NCBI GenBank assembly: GCA_026393975.1
Contig: JAPKZD010000009.1
Location: 62,001-126,000 of the forward strand
Direction: 5' to 3'
Length of the DNA: 64,000 bases
DNA from: Candidatus Aminicenantota bacterium
Lineage (GTDB): Bacteria; Acidobacteriota; Aminicenantia; Aminicenantales; Saccharicenantaceae
Every line of letters begins with the position of its first letter. Positions within the stretch are counted from its first letter, which is position 1. Below are positions 17,010-25,426 of the stretch, in pieces. Under the pieces are notes generated by a model. It was not told where the DNA came from and made no database searches. It worked only from the letters and a program-made list of their open reading frames with translations. Position numbers and translations under genes: made by a program.

Positions 17010-17036
17010 GGGGGCCGGGCCAGGCCCCCTTTCTTA
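17010..17036 (+). terminator. Rho-independent terminator after the M16 protease gene
   Basis: GGGGGCC (17010-17016) pairs perfectly with GGCCCCC (17023-17029) around a six-base loop, followed by TTTCTTATT. It lies 26 bases after the stop codon and in front of the convergent prmC gene. Confidence 0.85.
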
Positions 17037-17071
17037 TTCCGGGACACAATACCCGTTTCCGAATTTCCGCT

Positions 17072-17920
17072 CTAAGCCCTCCTGGCTGTGATTACGCGGG
17101 GTTTGCCGGCCATGTCCCAGGCCGTCTCGATCTCGGTCCAGCGCTTTCCGAAAAGGGACAGGACCCTGTCGCGCTGGCCGTCCCCGATCTCGAAAATGAG
17201 GTAGCCGCCGGATCTCAAGTAAGTCCCGGCCCTGCGCACCAATCGTTCGATCATCTCCAGCCCGGACTCCCCCGCGAGGAGCGCCCGCCGGGGTTCGAAG
17301 TCGCGGACCTCGGGCGACAGCCCATCCCACTCCGCGCTCGAAATGTAAGGGGGATTGGAGACGATGAAGTCGAAGCGCATCCCCGTCCCCCGGAAGGCCG
17401 AGAAGAGATTGCTCTTGTGGAACTGGACGTGCCTCGTCTTGTGGATCGAGGCGTTCCGCCGGGCGACGCGCAGCGCTCTCTCGGAGATGTCCACGGCCTG
17501 AATGTGGGCCCGGGGCAGTTCCTTGGCCAGGGCGACGGCGATACAGCCGCTGCCTGTCCCGACGTCGAGGATCGACTCGCTCTCGCGCGTCGAGAGCTCG
17601 AGGACCTTCTCGACCAGGACTTCGGTCTCGGGCCGCGGCACCAATACGGACGGCGTCACCTCGAACGGGATGGACCAGAATTCCTTCACTCCGGTGAGAT
17701 AGGACAGCGGCACCCCGCCCAGCCGCTTGTCGACGAGCCTATGGAAATAGGCTTCCGCCTTCGGCGAGCATGGATTGTCAGGGGCGGCGAGGTATCGTTC
17801 TTCGGTCAGGGCGGCGGCCCGGAGAAGAAGGACTTTGGCCTCAAGGATGGCCTGGGGCCGGTCTTGAAGGAGGGCGATTCCGCTCCTGTAGAGGTCGGCG
17901 AGCGTCTTGTTAGATTCCAA
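17072..17920 (-). CDS. prmC: Peptide chain release factor N5-glutamine methyltransferase
   Basis: The protein is 282 aa, the usual length. It methylates the glutamine of the GGQ loop of release factors using S-adenosylmethionine. The SAM-binding motif LDVGTGSGCIAVAL lies at about 118-131, and the NPPY motif that holds the glutamine amide is at 189-192. The gene overlaps the end of prfA by 11 bases, the classic prfA-prmC arrangement, so enzyme and substrate are made together. The last residues (RVITARRA) and stop lie 36 bases from the M16 terminator, tail to tail. Confidence 0.96.
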   Translation of the reverse strand: MESNKTLADLYRSGIALLQDRPQAILEAKVLLLRAAALTEERYLAAPDNPCSPKAEAYFHRLVDKRLGGVPLSYLTGVKEFWSIPFEVTPSVLVPRPETEVLVEKVLELSTRESESILDVGTGSGCIAVALAKELPRAHIQAVDISERALRVARRNASIHKTRHVQFHKSNLFSAFRGTGMRFDFIVSNPPYISSAEWDGLSPEVRDFEPRRALLAGESGLEMIERLVRRAGTYLRSGGYLIFEIGDGQRDRVLSLFGKRWTEIETAWDMAGKPRVITARRA

Positions 17921-19013
17921 CTTCCTTGGCCTGGCCCGGGTCCCCGGGCGTTTCGCCTAGGGCCTCAGCTTGGGCCTGGAGGACGAGCTTCGCCAGGATG
18001 TCGTCCAGGTCCCCGTCCAGGAAGCCCTCCATGTTATGGAAGTTCATGTTCAGCCGGTGGTCGGTGATCCGCGATTGGGAAAAGTTGTAGGTCCGGATCT
18101 TCTCGCTCCTCTCCCCCGTCCCGACCTGGGACCGCCGGTTCTGGGCGATCTTCGCGTGCTGCTCGCGCTGGGCGATGTCCATGAGCCGCGAGCGCAGGAC
18201 CCGCAGGGCCCTTTCCTTGTTCCGGTGCTGGGATTTTTCATCCTGGCAGGAGACGACGAGGCCCGACGGCTTGTGGGTGACGCGGATCGCGGTGTAATTC
18301 CGGTTGACGTTCTGGCCGCCCGGGCCCGAAGAACCGAAGGCCTCGATCTTGAGGTCCTTGGGGTCGATCTTGAGGTCGATCTCCTCGGCCTCCGGCAGGA
18401 CGGCCACGGTCGCCGTCGAAGTGTGGATGCGTCCGGAGGCCTCGGTCTTGGGCACGCGCTGGACGCGATGGACGCCGCTCTCGTACTTGAGGACCGAGTA
18501 GGCACCCTTGCCGCGGATGTTGCCGATGGCTTCCTTGAGACCGCCAATCGGCGAGAAGCTCGTGTCCACGACCTCGAGCTTCCAGCCCTTCTTTTCGGCG
18601 AACCGGGAGTACATCCGGAAAAGGTCCTGGGCGAACAGGGACGCCTCGTCCCCTCCCGCCCCGGCCCGGATCTCGAGGATGACGTTCTTCTCGTCGTTGG
18701 GATCCTTGGGGAGAAGCATGGTCCGGAGGTCGGCCACGATGGCCTGCGCCCGCTTCCCGAGCTCCTCGGCCTCGCTCTCGGCCATGCGGCGCAGCTCCGG
18801 CTCCGTCTTGGGGTCGGCCAGAATATAGCGGGCTTCTTCGCCGTCTTTATGAACCCTCTTGTATTCCTCGTACTTGCGGAAGACGGGCTCGAGCTCCGCC
18901 CTTTCCTTGGCCAGGTCGCGGATTTTCTGGGGATTAGAGGCGATCGCGGGGTCGGAGAGGGCGGCTGTCAGCTGGCGGTACTTGTCCTCGATCGCCTGCA
19001 GTTCCTGGATCAT
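17910..19013 (-). CDS. prfA: Peptide chain release factor 1
   Basis: The protein is 367 aa. It ends translation at UAA and UAG. The GGQ loop at 232-234 catalyses peptidyl-tRNA hydrolysis. The codon-recognition tripeptide is PKT at 188-190, the PxT form of RF1 rather than the SPF of RF2. The ATG at 19013 overlaps the stop of rpmE as ATGA, so it is coupled to ribosomal protein synthesis. The open frame runs on upstream through rpmE and beyond, but that is read-through in another gene's territory. There is no strong ribosome site, consistent with coupling. Confidence 0.96.
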   Translation of the reverse strand: MIQELQAIEDKYRQLTAALSDPAIASNPQKIRDLAKERAELEPVFRKYEEYKRVHKDGEEARYILADPKTEPELRRMAESEAEELGKRAQAIVADLRTMLLPKDPNDEKNVILEIRAGAGGDEASLFAQDLFRMYSRFAEKKGWKLEVVDTSFSPIGGLKEAIGNIRGKGAYSVLKYESGVHRVQRVPKTEASGRIHTSTATVAVLPEAEEIDLKIDPKDLKIEAFGSSGPGGQNVNRNYTAIRVTHKPSGLVVSCQDEKSQHRNKERALRVLRSRLMDIAQREQHAKIAQNRRSQVGTGERSEKIRTYNFSQSRITDHRLNMNFHNMEGFLDGDLDDILAKLVLQAQAEALGETPGDPGQAKEVGI

Positions 19014-19252
19014 CGCGAGGATTTTTTGGGCTTCGCGATGCTCTTGATGTTCTTGATGTCGCCGTACTTTTTCTTGAACTTCTCGACGCGGCCGGCGCTG
19101 TCGATGAACTTCTGTTTGCCGGTAAAGAAAGGATGGCATTGAGAGCAGATCTCCACCCGGATCTCCTTTTTCGTGGACCTCGTCTTGAACGTACTGCCGC
19201 ACGCGCAGGTCACGGTACATTCCTGGTATTCGGGATGGACGTCTTTCTTCAT
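19010..19252 (-). CDS. rpmE: 50S ribosomal protein L31, zinc-binding form
   Basis: The protein is 80 aa. Cysteines C16, C18, C36 and C39 (CAC and CSQC) mark the zinc-binding L31 type, as opposed to the cysteine-free YkgM type. [20 protein letters not shown] is the conserved L31 core. The start is preceded by AAGGAG. It is first in the rpmE-prfA-prmC operon. The short basic tail KPKKSSR is usual. Confidence 0.95.
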   Translation of the reverse strand: MKKDVHPEYQECTVTCACGSTFKTRSTKKEIRVEICSQCHPFFTGKQKFIDSAGRVEKFKKKYGDIKNIKSIAKPKKSSR

Positions 19253-19275
19253 GAAACGATCTCCTTGAGCGCGGT

Positions 19276-19281
19276 ATTATA
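19276..19281 (-). promoter_or_regulatory. -10 element of the rpmE-prfA-prmC operon
   Basis: A perfect TATAAT reads 19281-19276 on the minus strand, 24 bases before the rpmE ATG. The matching -35 would be TTGCGG (three of six), inside the 3' end of the upstream gene. Confidence 0.5.
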
Positions 19282-19288
19282 GCAGATT

Positions 19289-20161
19289 CTAGGCGCCGCC
19301 GCAAAACGTCGGCAGGTCCAGGGATTTCCTCTCGAATTCGGCCCAATCGACGGAAAAAGCTGGGGATTTCCGGCCGCTTTTGACGATGTCCTTGTAGCGC
19401 CGGGAATCGAAGTACTCCTTGAGGGGCCGGGTCATGGGGTAGAGCTGTTCTTCGGCCGCCCACTCGTAGACCGTGCCGTCCTCGCGCCTCAGGCAGTTCA
19501 GGTGGACGACCCAGGCCACCTGTTTGAAGGGCATGTGGCTGAAGGACCGGCGGATGGTCAGGACCTCCGCCTCCTTGCGGGGGTTCCAGAAGTGGAAATA
19601 GCGTGAAAAAAGGACGGCGTTGTGGAAATAGGCCGGGAAGGCCAGGAGGCAGTCCTTGCGAGTCAGACGGGCGAGGTAGAGGAACAGGTCCATGATCCTC
19701 GTCCTCATGCTCAGTCCGGGCCGGGTTTGGCCGGGCAGGGGCGTGAACTGCTCGCCGAACTTCACGAGCGGGTTCTGGAGAGTCAGCCACTCGAAGGCCA
19801 AGGCCTTCTGAGGCGGCAGGGGGACGGGCCCGTCGGGAAGCTCCTTGGGGACGAACTCGGTTTCCTTGACCTTGACGTCGACGATGAGGGTTTCGGGCCC
19901 GGGCTCGCGCAGATAGATCTGGAGCCTTTGGAGCGGGTATTCGGACGAGTCGATCTCGTAGGCGAGCGGCCAGAGGAAGCGCTTGCGCGCCTCCTTGAGA
20001 AAGCCCTTCTTGTTGAGGACGGCCAGGACCTCGCTGAGGGAATAGCGGCCGAGGAAAAGGGAGCTGCCCTTCTTCGAGGCGAGCTCGGTGAAGATCTCGC
20101 GCTCGTCGACGAGCGGGGTCTCCTTCCAGAACGGGACCGCTTTGCTCTCCGATCTCTTCAT
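19289..20161 (-). CDS. Conserved-looking protein of unknown function
   Basis: The protein is 290 aa. The start ATG overlaps the stop of the rsmD remnant as ATGA. It has no signal peptide and no membrane segment. It is rich in aromatic and basic residues, with a region RIMDLFLYLARLTRKDCL in the middle and a C-terminal end with FCGGA. I do not recognise a family or catalytic motif. Codon use looks like the neighbours, and the frame is fully open, so it is likely a real gene. Position next to rsmD and the translation operon is the only functional hint. Confidence 0.65.
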   Translation of the reverse strand: MKRSESKAVPFWKETPLVDEREIFTELASKKGSSLFLGRYSLSEVLAVLNKKGFLKEARKRFLWPLAYEIDSSEYPLQRLQIYLREPGPETLIVDVKVKETEFVPKELPDGPVPLPPQKALAFEWLTLQNPLVKFGEQFTPLPGQTRPGLSMRTRIMDLFLYLARLTRKDCLLAFPAYFHNAVLFSRYFHFWNPRKEAEVLTIRRSFSHMPFKQVAWVVHLNCLRREDGTVYEWAAEEQLYPMTRPLKEYFDSRRYKDIVKSGRKSPAFSVDWAEFERKSLDLPTFCGGA

Positions 20162-20720
20162 GGCCGGGTCTCCGTGTCCTTTCGCCGTGGTCTTCCCATT
20201 TTAGGCGAACGCGGCGCGGCAGACAAGCCCGTTTCCGCCGGTTTCCCGGCGGCGCCGGCGCCGCCGGGACCGGGCTCTCCCCCGGACTCCCCCGCCGGTG
20301 GGACGAACAGGCAGAGGATGTCGTCCCCGAGGGCCACCCGCCGCTCGAGCTTGAAATCCCCGAGCTTGGGCTTGATCTTGAAGTAGTGGCGGAGGACGAT
20401 GAGGCCGTCCGGCTTGAGAATGCCCGGTGGAGGACGACGGCCTTCTCTTCCGCCCCGCACTTGGCGACATTCAGCCGGATGGCTTTCACCGAGGGATAGA
20501 ACTCGTCGACGAAGACGACCCGGTCGGCGCCCCGGCTCAGGGCCTCGAGGCCGACCGAGCCCGTCCCGGAGAAGCCGTCCAGGCAGACGCTCCCCTTGAG
20601 CCGGTCCCGGACGATGCTGAACAGGGCCCCCTTGACCTTGTCCTGCATGGGCCGGACCGAAGGGCTGGAGACCATCTTCAGCCGCCGGCCCTTGTAGCTA
20701 CCGGTGATGATGCGGATCAT
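20158..20720 (-). pseudogene. rsmD: 16S rRNA (guanine-966-N2)-methyltransferase, internally deleted and frameshifted
   Basis: The first 100 codons (20720-20421) read as the RsmD N-terminus: RIITGSYKGRRL, the template-like VRPMQDKVKGALF, and the SAM loop DGFSGTGSVGLEALSRGA. At about 20421 the similarity jumps to another frame, which continues as ILKPDGLIVLRHYF and the RsmD C-terminal strand, then a proline/glycine-rich tail to the stop at 20158. By comparison with the E. coli enzyme roughly 36 residues are absent between the two parts, including the catalytic DPPY/F motif. The downstream gene still overlaps the stop as ATGA, so the damage looks recent, or it is an assembly error. A 24-bp perfect palindrome (20245-20268) lies in the tail. 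Confidence 0.85.
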
Positions 20721-20743
20721 GGCGCTCCCTTTCCCATCCTTTC

Positions 20744-21310
20744 CTAGTAATAGACGACGACTTGACCGGCCCGGGATTCGAGTTTCCGGACTCCCGGCGG
20801 CAGGTCGTACCAGTCCTCGAGGCTCGTCGGCTCGACGCCCTGCAGACGGGAGGCGACGCCGATGATGACGTCGACGACGGCCGGCGCGATCGGCTGGGTG
20901 CCGAGGAAGAGCTTGTCCATGGAGATCTTGATCTTGCCGTCACGGGTCTCGATGCCGGCCGAGAACAACAGGTCCTGCCGCTTCGGGAGCAGACCGTAGG
21001 ATTGCCGGTCGCCGAGGTCGATCGTGATCCGCCCTTCGATGTGATCGTCCGCCAGCAGCTTGAACTCCGCGGCCTTGACGAAGGGTTCGTTCTCGTCGTC
21101 GAGGCGGCAGACGACGTAGGCGTTGAACTCGGCCTCGGTGAACGTCAAACTGCGGAGGGCCGCGGCGGGCCGGCCCCGTTCCGTCTCGATCCTTTTCAGG
21201 GCGTCCAGGATCCCGGCCGCTTTGGCCCGGACCTCCGGCCGCACCTCGGCCGTAACGCCCGACAGGGCGAAGAGAAGCGTCGCTAGCGTCAGAACGGCTG
21301 TTTTTCTCAT
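20744..21310 (-). CDS. Small secreted protein of unknown function
   Basis: The protein is 188 aa with a signal peptide (MRKTAVLTLATLLFALSGVTA) and no lipobox or other membrane segment. The mature part has the pattern FTEAEFNAYVVCRLD followed by alternating strands (HIEGRITIDLG, GKIKISMDKLFLG), which suggests a beta-rich lipid-binding-like fold such as those of DUF2993-type proteins, but this is only a resemblance. It lies 23 bases upstream of rsmD in the same direction and may be cotranscribed. Confidence 0.7.
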   Translation of the reverse strand: MRKTAVLTLATLLFALSGVTAEVRPEVRAKAAGILDALKRIETERGRPAAALRSLTFTEAEFNAYVVCRLDDENEPFVKAAEFKLLADDHIEGRITIDLGDRQSYGLLPKRQDLLFSAGIETRDGKIKISMDKLFLGTQPIAPAVVDVIIGVASRLQGVEPTSLEDWYDLPPGVRKLESRAGQVVVYY

Positions 21311-21367
21311 GGCGGTCAGGCGTACGCTCCCATGTTAGCAGATTAGGGGAGCCGAGAAAACAGGAGG

Positions 21368-21559
21368 GGGGAAGTCCTCCATTCGGCTTGGCGAAGGATA
21401 TTGCCCTTAGCCCCCCGGCGCAATAACTCATTTTTACAGATACTTCCCAGAATAGCGGCTCCGAGTTGCTCCGCCGCTATTCTGTTGGTCGCTCCGAGGA
21501 CTCCGCTTCCCGCCGGTCGTCAGGGCAATATCCATCGCCGCCTCACGACGGACTTCCCC
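21368..21559. repeat. Nested inverted repeat, about 190 bp
   Basis: Outer arms 21368-21407 and 21522-21559 are imperfect complements: ten bases GGGGAAGTCC match exactly at the ends, and an 18-base inner block (21390-21407 against 21522-21539) matches with one mismatch. Inside, CAGAATAGCGG (21448-21458) is perfectly complementary to CCGCTATTCTG (21474-21484) around a 15-base loop. No gene is seen in 21311-21589. It may be a miniature inverted-repeat element or a structured 3' RNA of the ABC operon that ends at 21590. Confidence 0.65.
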
Positions 21560-21589
21560 ACTATTGGAAGAAGAACCAAAAGAAGGGGA

Positions 21590-22423
21590 TCAGAAGTGGG
21601 AGAGCGTGCCGTCCTTCTTGGCCTTGCGGACGGCCAGCCGGAAAGCGAGTAGGCTCGCCGGCACGAGGATGATGTTGAACACCGCCAGGGCGGCGATGTC
21701 CGGCAGGATCTCGGCGAAGCCGACCGAGGCGAGGAGGCTTTTTCTCATGCCGTCGAGCGCGTAGGTCACGGGCAGGAGGCTCGAGACCCAGCGGATCCAG
21801 GGCGGGAGAAGCGCGACGGGGAAGACGACCCCCCCGAGCAGTCCGGAGACGGTCCCGAGGATCCAGCCGAAGGGGTTGCCGGTCTTGTAAACCAGGATGA
21901 AGCTCGCCGAGAGGACGCCGACGCCGAGGAAGCAGAGGACCGTCAGGACGCCGACGCAGAGGACGCCCGGCCCGTTGACCCGGCCGAGGATCATGCCGAA
22001 AAAGGCCAGGGCCACGCCGAGGTGGAGGAGCGTCCGAAAAACCTGGAGAATAAGGGAGTAGAGCGACGAGCCGAAGAGGACGGTCGGGATCGAGGCCGGG
22101 GTGACGAGAAGGGCCTCGAGCGTCCCCGAGACCTGGGCGCTGCGGACGACGGCCGACAGGCCTTCCTGGAACATCCCGAGGAGGCTCGAGAAGGCGACGC
22201 CGACGACGGCGAAGGAAAAATAGTCTCCGCCGAAAGGCCCCAGGGACGGCGTCCCCGGCGGGACGAGCTTGGCCACGAAATAGAACGTCGCCGAGGACAG
22301 GAGGATGCCGACGAAGGACGAGACGAACGAGAACTTGTAGGTCAGGGCTTCCCGAAAATCACGGCGGAGGAAGGCGGAAAGCCGGCCCGGCAGGAGCGCC
22401 GTCGTCCTCGACCCGCCGCTCAT
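21590..22423 (-). CDS. ABC-2 type transporter permease
   Basis: The protein is 277 aa with about six membrane segments and the ABC-2 layout, including LRRDFREALTYKFSFVSSF near the N-terminus and the family-like GVVFPVALLPPWIRWVSSLLPVTYALDGMR region in the C-terminal half. Its ATG overlaps the ATPase stop as ATGA. With that ATPase it forms an exporter in the inner membrane. The cargo is unknown; context offers a nucleotidyltransferase and a secreted protein upstream. Confidence 0.9.
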   Translation of the reverse strand: MSGGSRTTALLPGRLSAFLRRDFREALTYKFSFVSSFVGILLSSATFYFVAKLVPPGTPSLGPFGGDYFSFAVVGVAFSSLLGMFQEGLSAVVRSAQVSGTLEALLVTPASIPTVLFGSSLYSLILQVFRTLLHLGVALAFFGMILGRVNGPGVLCVGVLTVLCFLGVGVLSASFILVYKTGNPFGWILGTVSGLLGGVVFPVALLPPWIRWVSSLLPVTYALDGMRKSLLASVGFAEILPDIAALAVFNIILVPASLLAFRLAVRKAKKDGTLSHF

Positions 22424-23220
22424 CGGCTCACCGGAGGATCGCCGACGGCCTTCTCGTAGACCTGGCGCAGGGACATCCGGCCTTCGCCGGTGAGGGACGC
22501 GACCGTGCCCTGCAGCCGGATCCGGCCGCGGCCGATGACGGCGATCTCGTGGGCGAATTCGGCGGCCTCGGCGAGGTCGTGCGTGGCCCAGAAAACGGTT
22601 TTCCCCTCGCCCTCGACGAGCTCGCCGCGGAGGAACGATCCGATCCTGTCTGCGGCCTGCGGGTCGAGGGACCGCGTCGGCTCGTCGACGAGGAGGATGG
22701 ACGCGTCCGCGAGCAGGGCCCGGGCGAAGGCCAGCATCTGACGCATCCCCGTCGAATAGGCGTTGAAGCGCAGGTCGGCCGCGGCCTCGAGCCGGGTCAG
22801 GCGCAGAACCTCGTCGATCCTGCGGTCGCGGGCCGGTCCGCGGAGTCCGTAGAGCGCGCCGAAGAATTCGAGGTTCTGCCGGCCGGTCAGCCGCCAGTAG
22901 AAACTGCGCTCGTCGTTGATGGCGTAGCCGACGGCGTTCTTCACCGGGCCCGGGTGCCGTTCGACGTCGTGCCCGTCAACGCTCGCCCGCCCGCCGTCCG
23001 GCAGGACGAGGGTGGCCAGGATCTTGATCAGGGTCGTCTTGCCCGCGCCGTTCGGGCCGAGAAGGCAGAACGCGCGGCCGCGCTCGACACGGAGGTCGAG
23101 GCCGTCGAGGGCGGTCGTCGTCCGCCTTTCGAAGGGCCTGCGGACGAGGTCCCGGAAACCCCGGACAACGGGATACCTCTTGACCAGGTTTTCGGCGAGG
23201 ATGGCCGGGGTCGGGTTCAT
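22420..23220 (-). CDS. ABC transporter ATP-binding protein (ABC-2 exporter)
   Basis: The protein is 266 aa. Walker A is GPNGAGKTT near residue 57. The signature region reads YSTGMRQMLAFARALL, Walker B is ILLVDEPTRSLDP, and the H-loop is FWATHDLAEA. It pairs with the permease downstream (ATGA overlap) and overlaps the nucleotidyltransferase gene upstream in the same way, so all three are translationally coupled. Confidence 0.93.
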   Translation of the reverse strand: MNPTPAILAENLVKRYPVVRGFRDLVRRPFERRTTTALDGLDLRVERGRAFCLLGPNGAGKTTLIKILATLVLPDGGRASVDGHDVERHPGPVKNAVGYAINDERSFYWRLTGRQNLEFFGALYGLRGPARDRRIDEVLRLTRLEAAADLRFNAYSTGMRQMLAFARALLADASILLVDEPTRSLDPQAADRIGSFLRGELVEGEGKTVFWATHDLAEAAEFAHEIAVIGRGRIRLQGTVASLTGEGRMSLRQVYEKAVGDPPVSR

Positions 23221-24392
23221 GGATCTGCCGTAAAACGCTTGGCGGCCGTGAGGACCGGCCGCAGGATCCGGTCGAAGTAACGGCCGTAGAGCCGCAGCGA
23301 ATTCGGGGGCAGGCCGCAGGTCACGGCCAGCCAGGCCCGCGGCGGGAACAGGATGCCCCGCAGGGTCCGCGCTGCGAGGCCCGGGCTCTTCCGCTCCCAG
23401 AGCGAGAAAAGCGAGGGCATGTAATAAGGCCAGGGCGGCGCCGCACGCCGGGCGGCCGTTGCGGCCTCGGGCCAGAGGATCCGCAGCCCGGCTCTCTCGA
23501 AAGGCCCCGGCAGCAACTCGGCCAGGGGACCCGGAGGGACCGCCCCCGGCCAGAGCGTATTGACCAGATGGAGGCCGTAAAACACGGGCCCCTTGACCCG
23601 TTCAGCCCGGGAGATCTTCAAGACCCGATCCCAGTCGAGCCCCGGACGCGAAGCCAGTTCGACGATGTCCGAGAGCCAGACGAGCCGCTGGTAGGAGTGC
23701 TGCTGGGCGTGGATGCAGAGATAGCACAGCTCGTGCTCGGCCGGCAGGACCATGGCCGCGGTCCCGCGTACGCTCAGCCGGCCGGCCGAGGACCAGAGAC
23801 CATCTTCCTCACGGTTCCGGAAATGGAGCCCGAGCGGGGTGAAATGGAATTCCAGGAAAAGAGAGTCCTTGCGGTAATAAGGAGAATAGGCCCAGTCGAG
23901 CGGCAGGTCCGCCGCGGCGGGGCCCCCGCCTGAGTCGGCAGCTTCCGTGTAGCCGATGCCGCCGAGGATCTTTTTCAGGGCGGGCCAGTCGGAGGGATGG
24001 ACAATGAAGTCCACGTCCCAAAAGGGGCGCAGGGCGGGCTCGGGGTAAATGTCGAGGGCCAGCCGCCCGCCCTTGGTCAGCGCGGCCCTCAGTCCCGCCC
24101 TGCGGACGGATTCCAGGAAAAGTTCGAGCTCTCGATAGACCTGGGTCGTGCGGGCCAGGTTCCGCAAAAAGGAGCGCCGGAGGGTTTCCAGGACCGCGGC
24201 CGGCACGGCTCCGGGATTGTCCCGGAGGTTCCAGTAAAGAAGAGGAAGGATACCTTCTTCCTCGGCCTTGCCGAGCGCCCGGTCCCAATCCCGGACGGAG
24301 CCGGCGAGACGGAGGACTTCCCCCCTTGCTCCGGGGCCCGGGGCCGGGCGGGAGCAGAGAACGAAAAGACGGGCGAGGGAATGTTCGCTCAA
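23217..24392 (-). CDS. Nucleotidyltransferase-fold protein (NTP_transf_5-like)
   Basis: The protein is 391 aa. ALTKGGRLALDIYPEPALRP followed by FWDVDFIVH is the pattern of the uncharacterised nucleotidyltransferase family (KG, then R, then DxD), with the acidic residues that would bind metal. The C-terminal half is helical and basic. Members often sit beside transporters or peptide biosynthesis genes. Here the stop overlaps an ABC exporter ATPase as ATGA. The modified substrate is unknown. Confidence 0.75.
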   Translation of the reverse strand: MSEHSLARLFVLCSRPAPGPGARGEVLRLAGSVRDWDRALGKAEEEGILPLLYWNLRDNPGAVPAAVLETLRRSFLRNLARTTQVYRELELFLESVRRAGLRAALTKGGRLALDIYPEPALRPFWDVDFIVHPSDWPALKKILGGIGYTEAADSGGGPAAADLPLDWAYSPYYRKDSLFLEFHFTPLGLHFRNREEDGLWSSAGRLSVRGTAAMVLPAEHELCYLCIHAQQHSYQRLVWLSDIVELASRPGLDWDRVLKISRAERVKGPVFYGLHLVNTLWPGAVPPGPLAELLPGPFERAGLRILWPEAATAARRAAPPWPYYMPSLFSLWERKSPGLAARTLRGILFPPRAWLAVTCGLPPNSLRLYGRYFDRILRPVLTAAKRFTADP

Positions 24393-24446
24393 GGAGTGTG
24401 CCCCGCAGGGGGACTGTCGATCACCAGGAAAAACGGTTCGCGGTCA

Positions 24447-25229
24447 TTATTTGATCTTGAACTGGGAAACCGGTTCCTCTTCGTAGATGGCGACGAGGGG
24501 CGTCGCCCCGGCCACGATCGCGGCGATGCCGAGCGGGGCCAGGAAAAAGGGCGGGACGCCGCGCTTGCAGACGATGTAGACGAAATCCCCGGGCTCGCAG
24601 GCCTTCGACGTCCGGAGATTGGCGTTGTGGCCGGAGAGGACACGCTTGGCCTTGATCCCATAGGCCTTCAACCCCCGGGTATCCATGTAGAAGTCCGTGG
24701 CCTGGCCCTTGACGTGGATGCGGTCCTCGGCTTGGAGGAGCCCGATCTCGACGAGGACCTCGGCTTCCTTCGTCTCGGGCGTGTACTTCACGACCTTCCC
24801 GATATAGGCCTCGCCCTTTTCCCGCTGTTCCTTGATGACTGCCGAAGCGGCTGAGGCGGCGGCGGGGTCATAGACATTCAGGGCGATCGAGATCTTGGAC
24901 GTCTGGTCGGCCATGACGCCGAAGAAATCCTGGGAGTTATAACTGCCCTTGTCGGATCTCACTCCGAGGGCGTACAACCCCGCCCCGAGGCTCTGGAACT
25001 TGAACACGCCCAGCGCGTCGGACTTCGGGCTCTCGGCGACGGTTCCCGTCGTCAGGTTTTTGACCATGACGACCGCCCCCTCGACGGGGGTCGAACCGTC
25101 CTGCGCATAGATGAACCCGATCAGATTTCCCTTCCCTGCTTCCTGGGGACGCAGGGTCGAAGGGAATAGGACGAGAATCAGCGCTAGCGCCGACCCCCAT
25201 GAGAGAACGACCTTGGCACCTCGCCTCAT
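24447..25229 (-). CDS. Exported protein with carboxypeptidase-regulatory-like domain
   Basis: The protein is 260 aa. A signal peptide (residues 1-28) is followed by a domain that begins NLIGFIYAQDGSTPVEGAVVMVKN and continues with GVFKFQSLGAGLYALGV, the pattern of carboxypeptidase-regulatory/Cna-B-like beta-sandwiches. Two further strand-rich segments (YIGKVVKYTPETKEAEVLVEIG) follow, then a hydrophobic segment (FLAPLGIAAIVAGATPLVAIY) and a short tail. It probably lies in the periplasm or is anchored in the inner membrane. It has its own promoter and is followed, 54 bases later, by the nucleotidyltransferase gene. Confidence 0.75.
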   Translation of the reverse strand: MRRGAKVVLSWGSALALILVLFPSTLRPQEAGKGNLIGFIYAQDGSTPVEGAVVMVKNLTTGTVAESPKSDALGVFKFQSLGAGLYALGVRSDKGSYNSQDFFGVMADQTSKISIALNVYDPAAASAASAVIKEQREKGEAYIGKVVKYTPETKEAEVLVEIGLLQAEDRIHVKGQATDFYMDTRGLKAYGIKAKRVLSGHNANLRTSKACEPGDFVYIVCKRGVPPFFLAPLGIAAIVAGATPLVAIYEEEPVSQFKIK

Positions 25230-25252
25230 GGGCTTCCTCCTTGGCGATGAAT

Positions 25253-25282
25253 ATGATAGGCGTCTTGTCCGGGGCTTGTCAA
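25253..25282 (-). promoter_or_regulatory. Predicted sigma-70 promoter of the 25229-21590 operon
   Basis: On the minus strand, perfect TTGACA (25282-25277), an 18-base spacer and TATCAT (25258-25253, five of six) lie 23 bases before the ATG. AAGGAGG follows as ribosome site. Confidence 0.65.
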
Positions 25283-25361
25283 GTCCCGTAAATGTTTGTA
25301 ATTGTGTAAGGTAGGCCTTTTTTCCCGGCTGTTGACCCTAGCGGGCCGGGGCAGGGTTTAC

Positions 25362-25426
25362 CACCGGCTTTGCAGTGCCGGTGCTGGAAACCGGCAGTCC
25401 CGGCCTTTTGGCCCTAACGGGCCGGG
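25362..25426. other. GC-rich hairpins after the exopolysaccharide locus
   Basis: CACCGGC (25362-25368) pairs with GCCGGTG (25377-25383), and CCCGGCC (25399-25405) with GGCCGGG (25420-25426); the second overlaps the TPR stop codon. No T run follows on the minus strand, so a Rho-independent terminator is only weakly supported. The remaining spacer 25283-25361 shows nothing I recognise. Confidence 0.35.

Noticed and set aside
17910-20720. A single 936-residue open frame joining prfA with upstream sequence
   Set aside because: It fuses prfA, out-of-frame rpmE, an out-of-frame unknown gene and the start of rsmD. Known protein boundaries and ATGA overlaps show separate genes.
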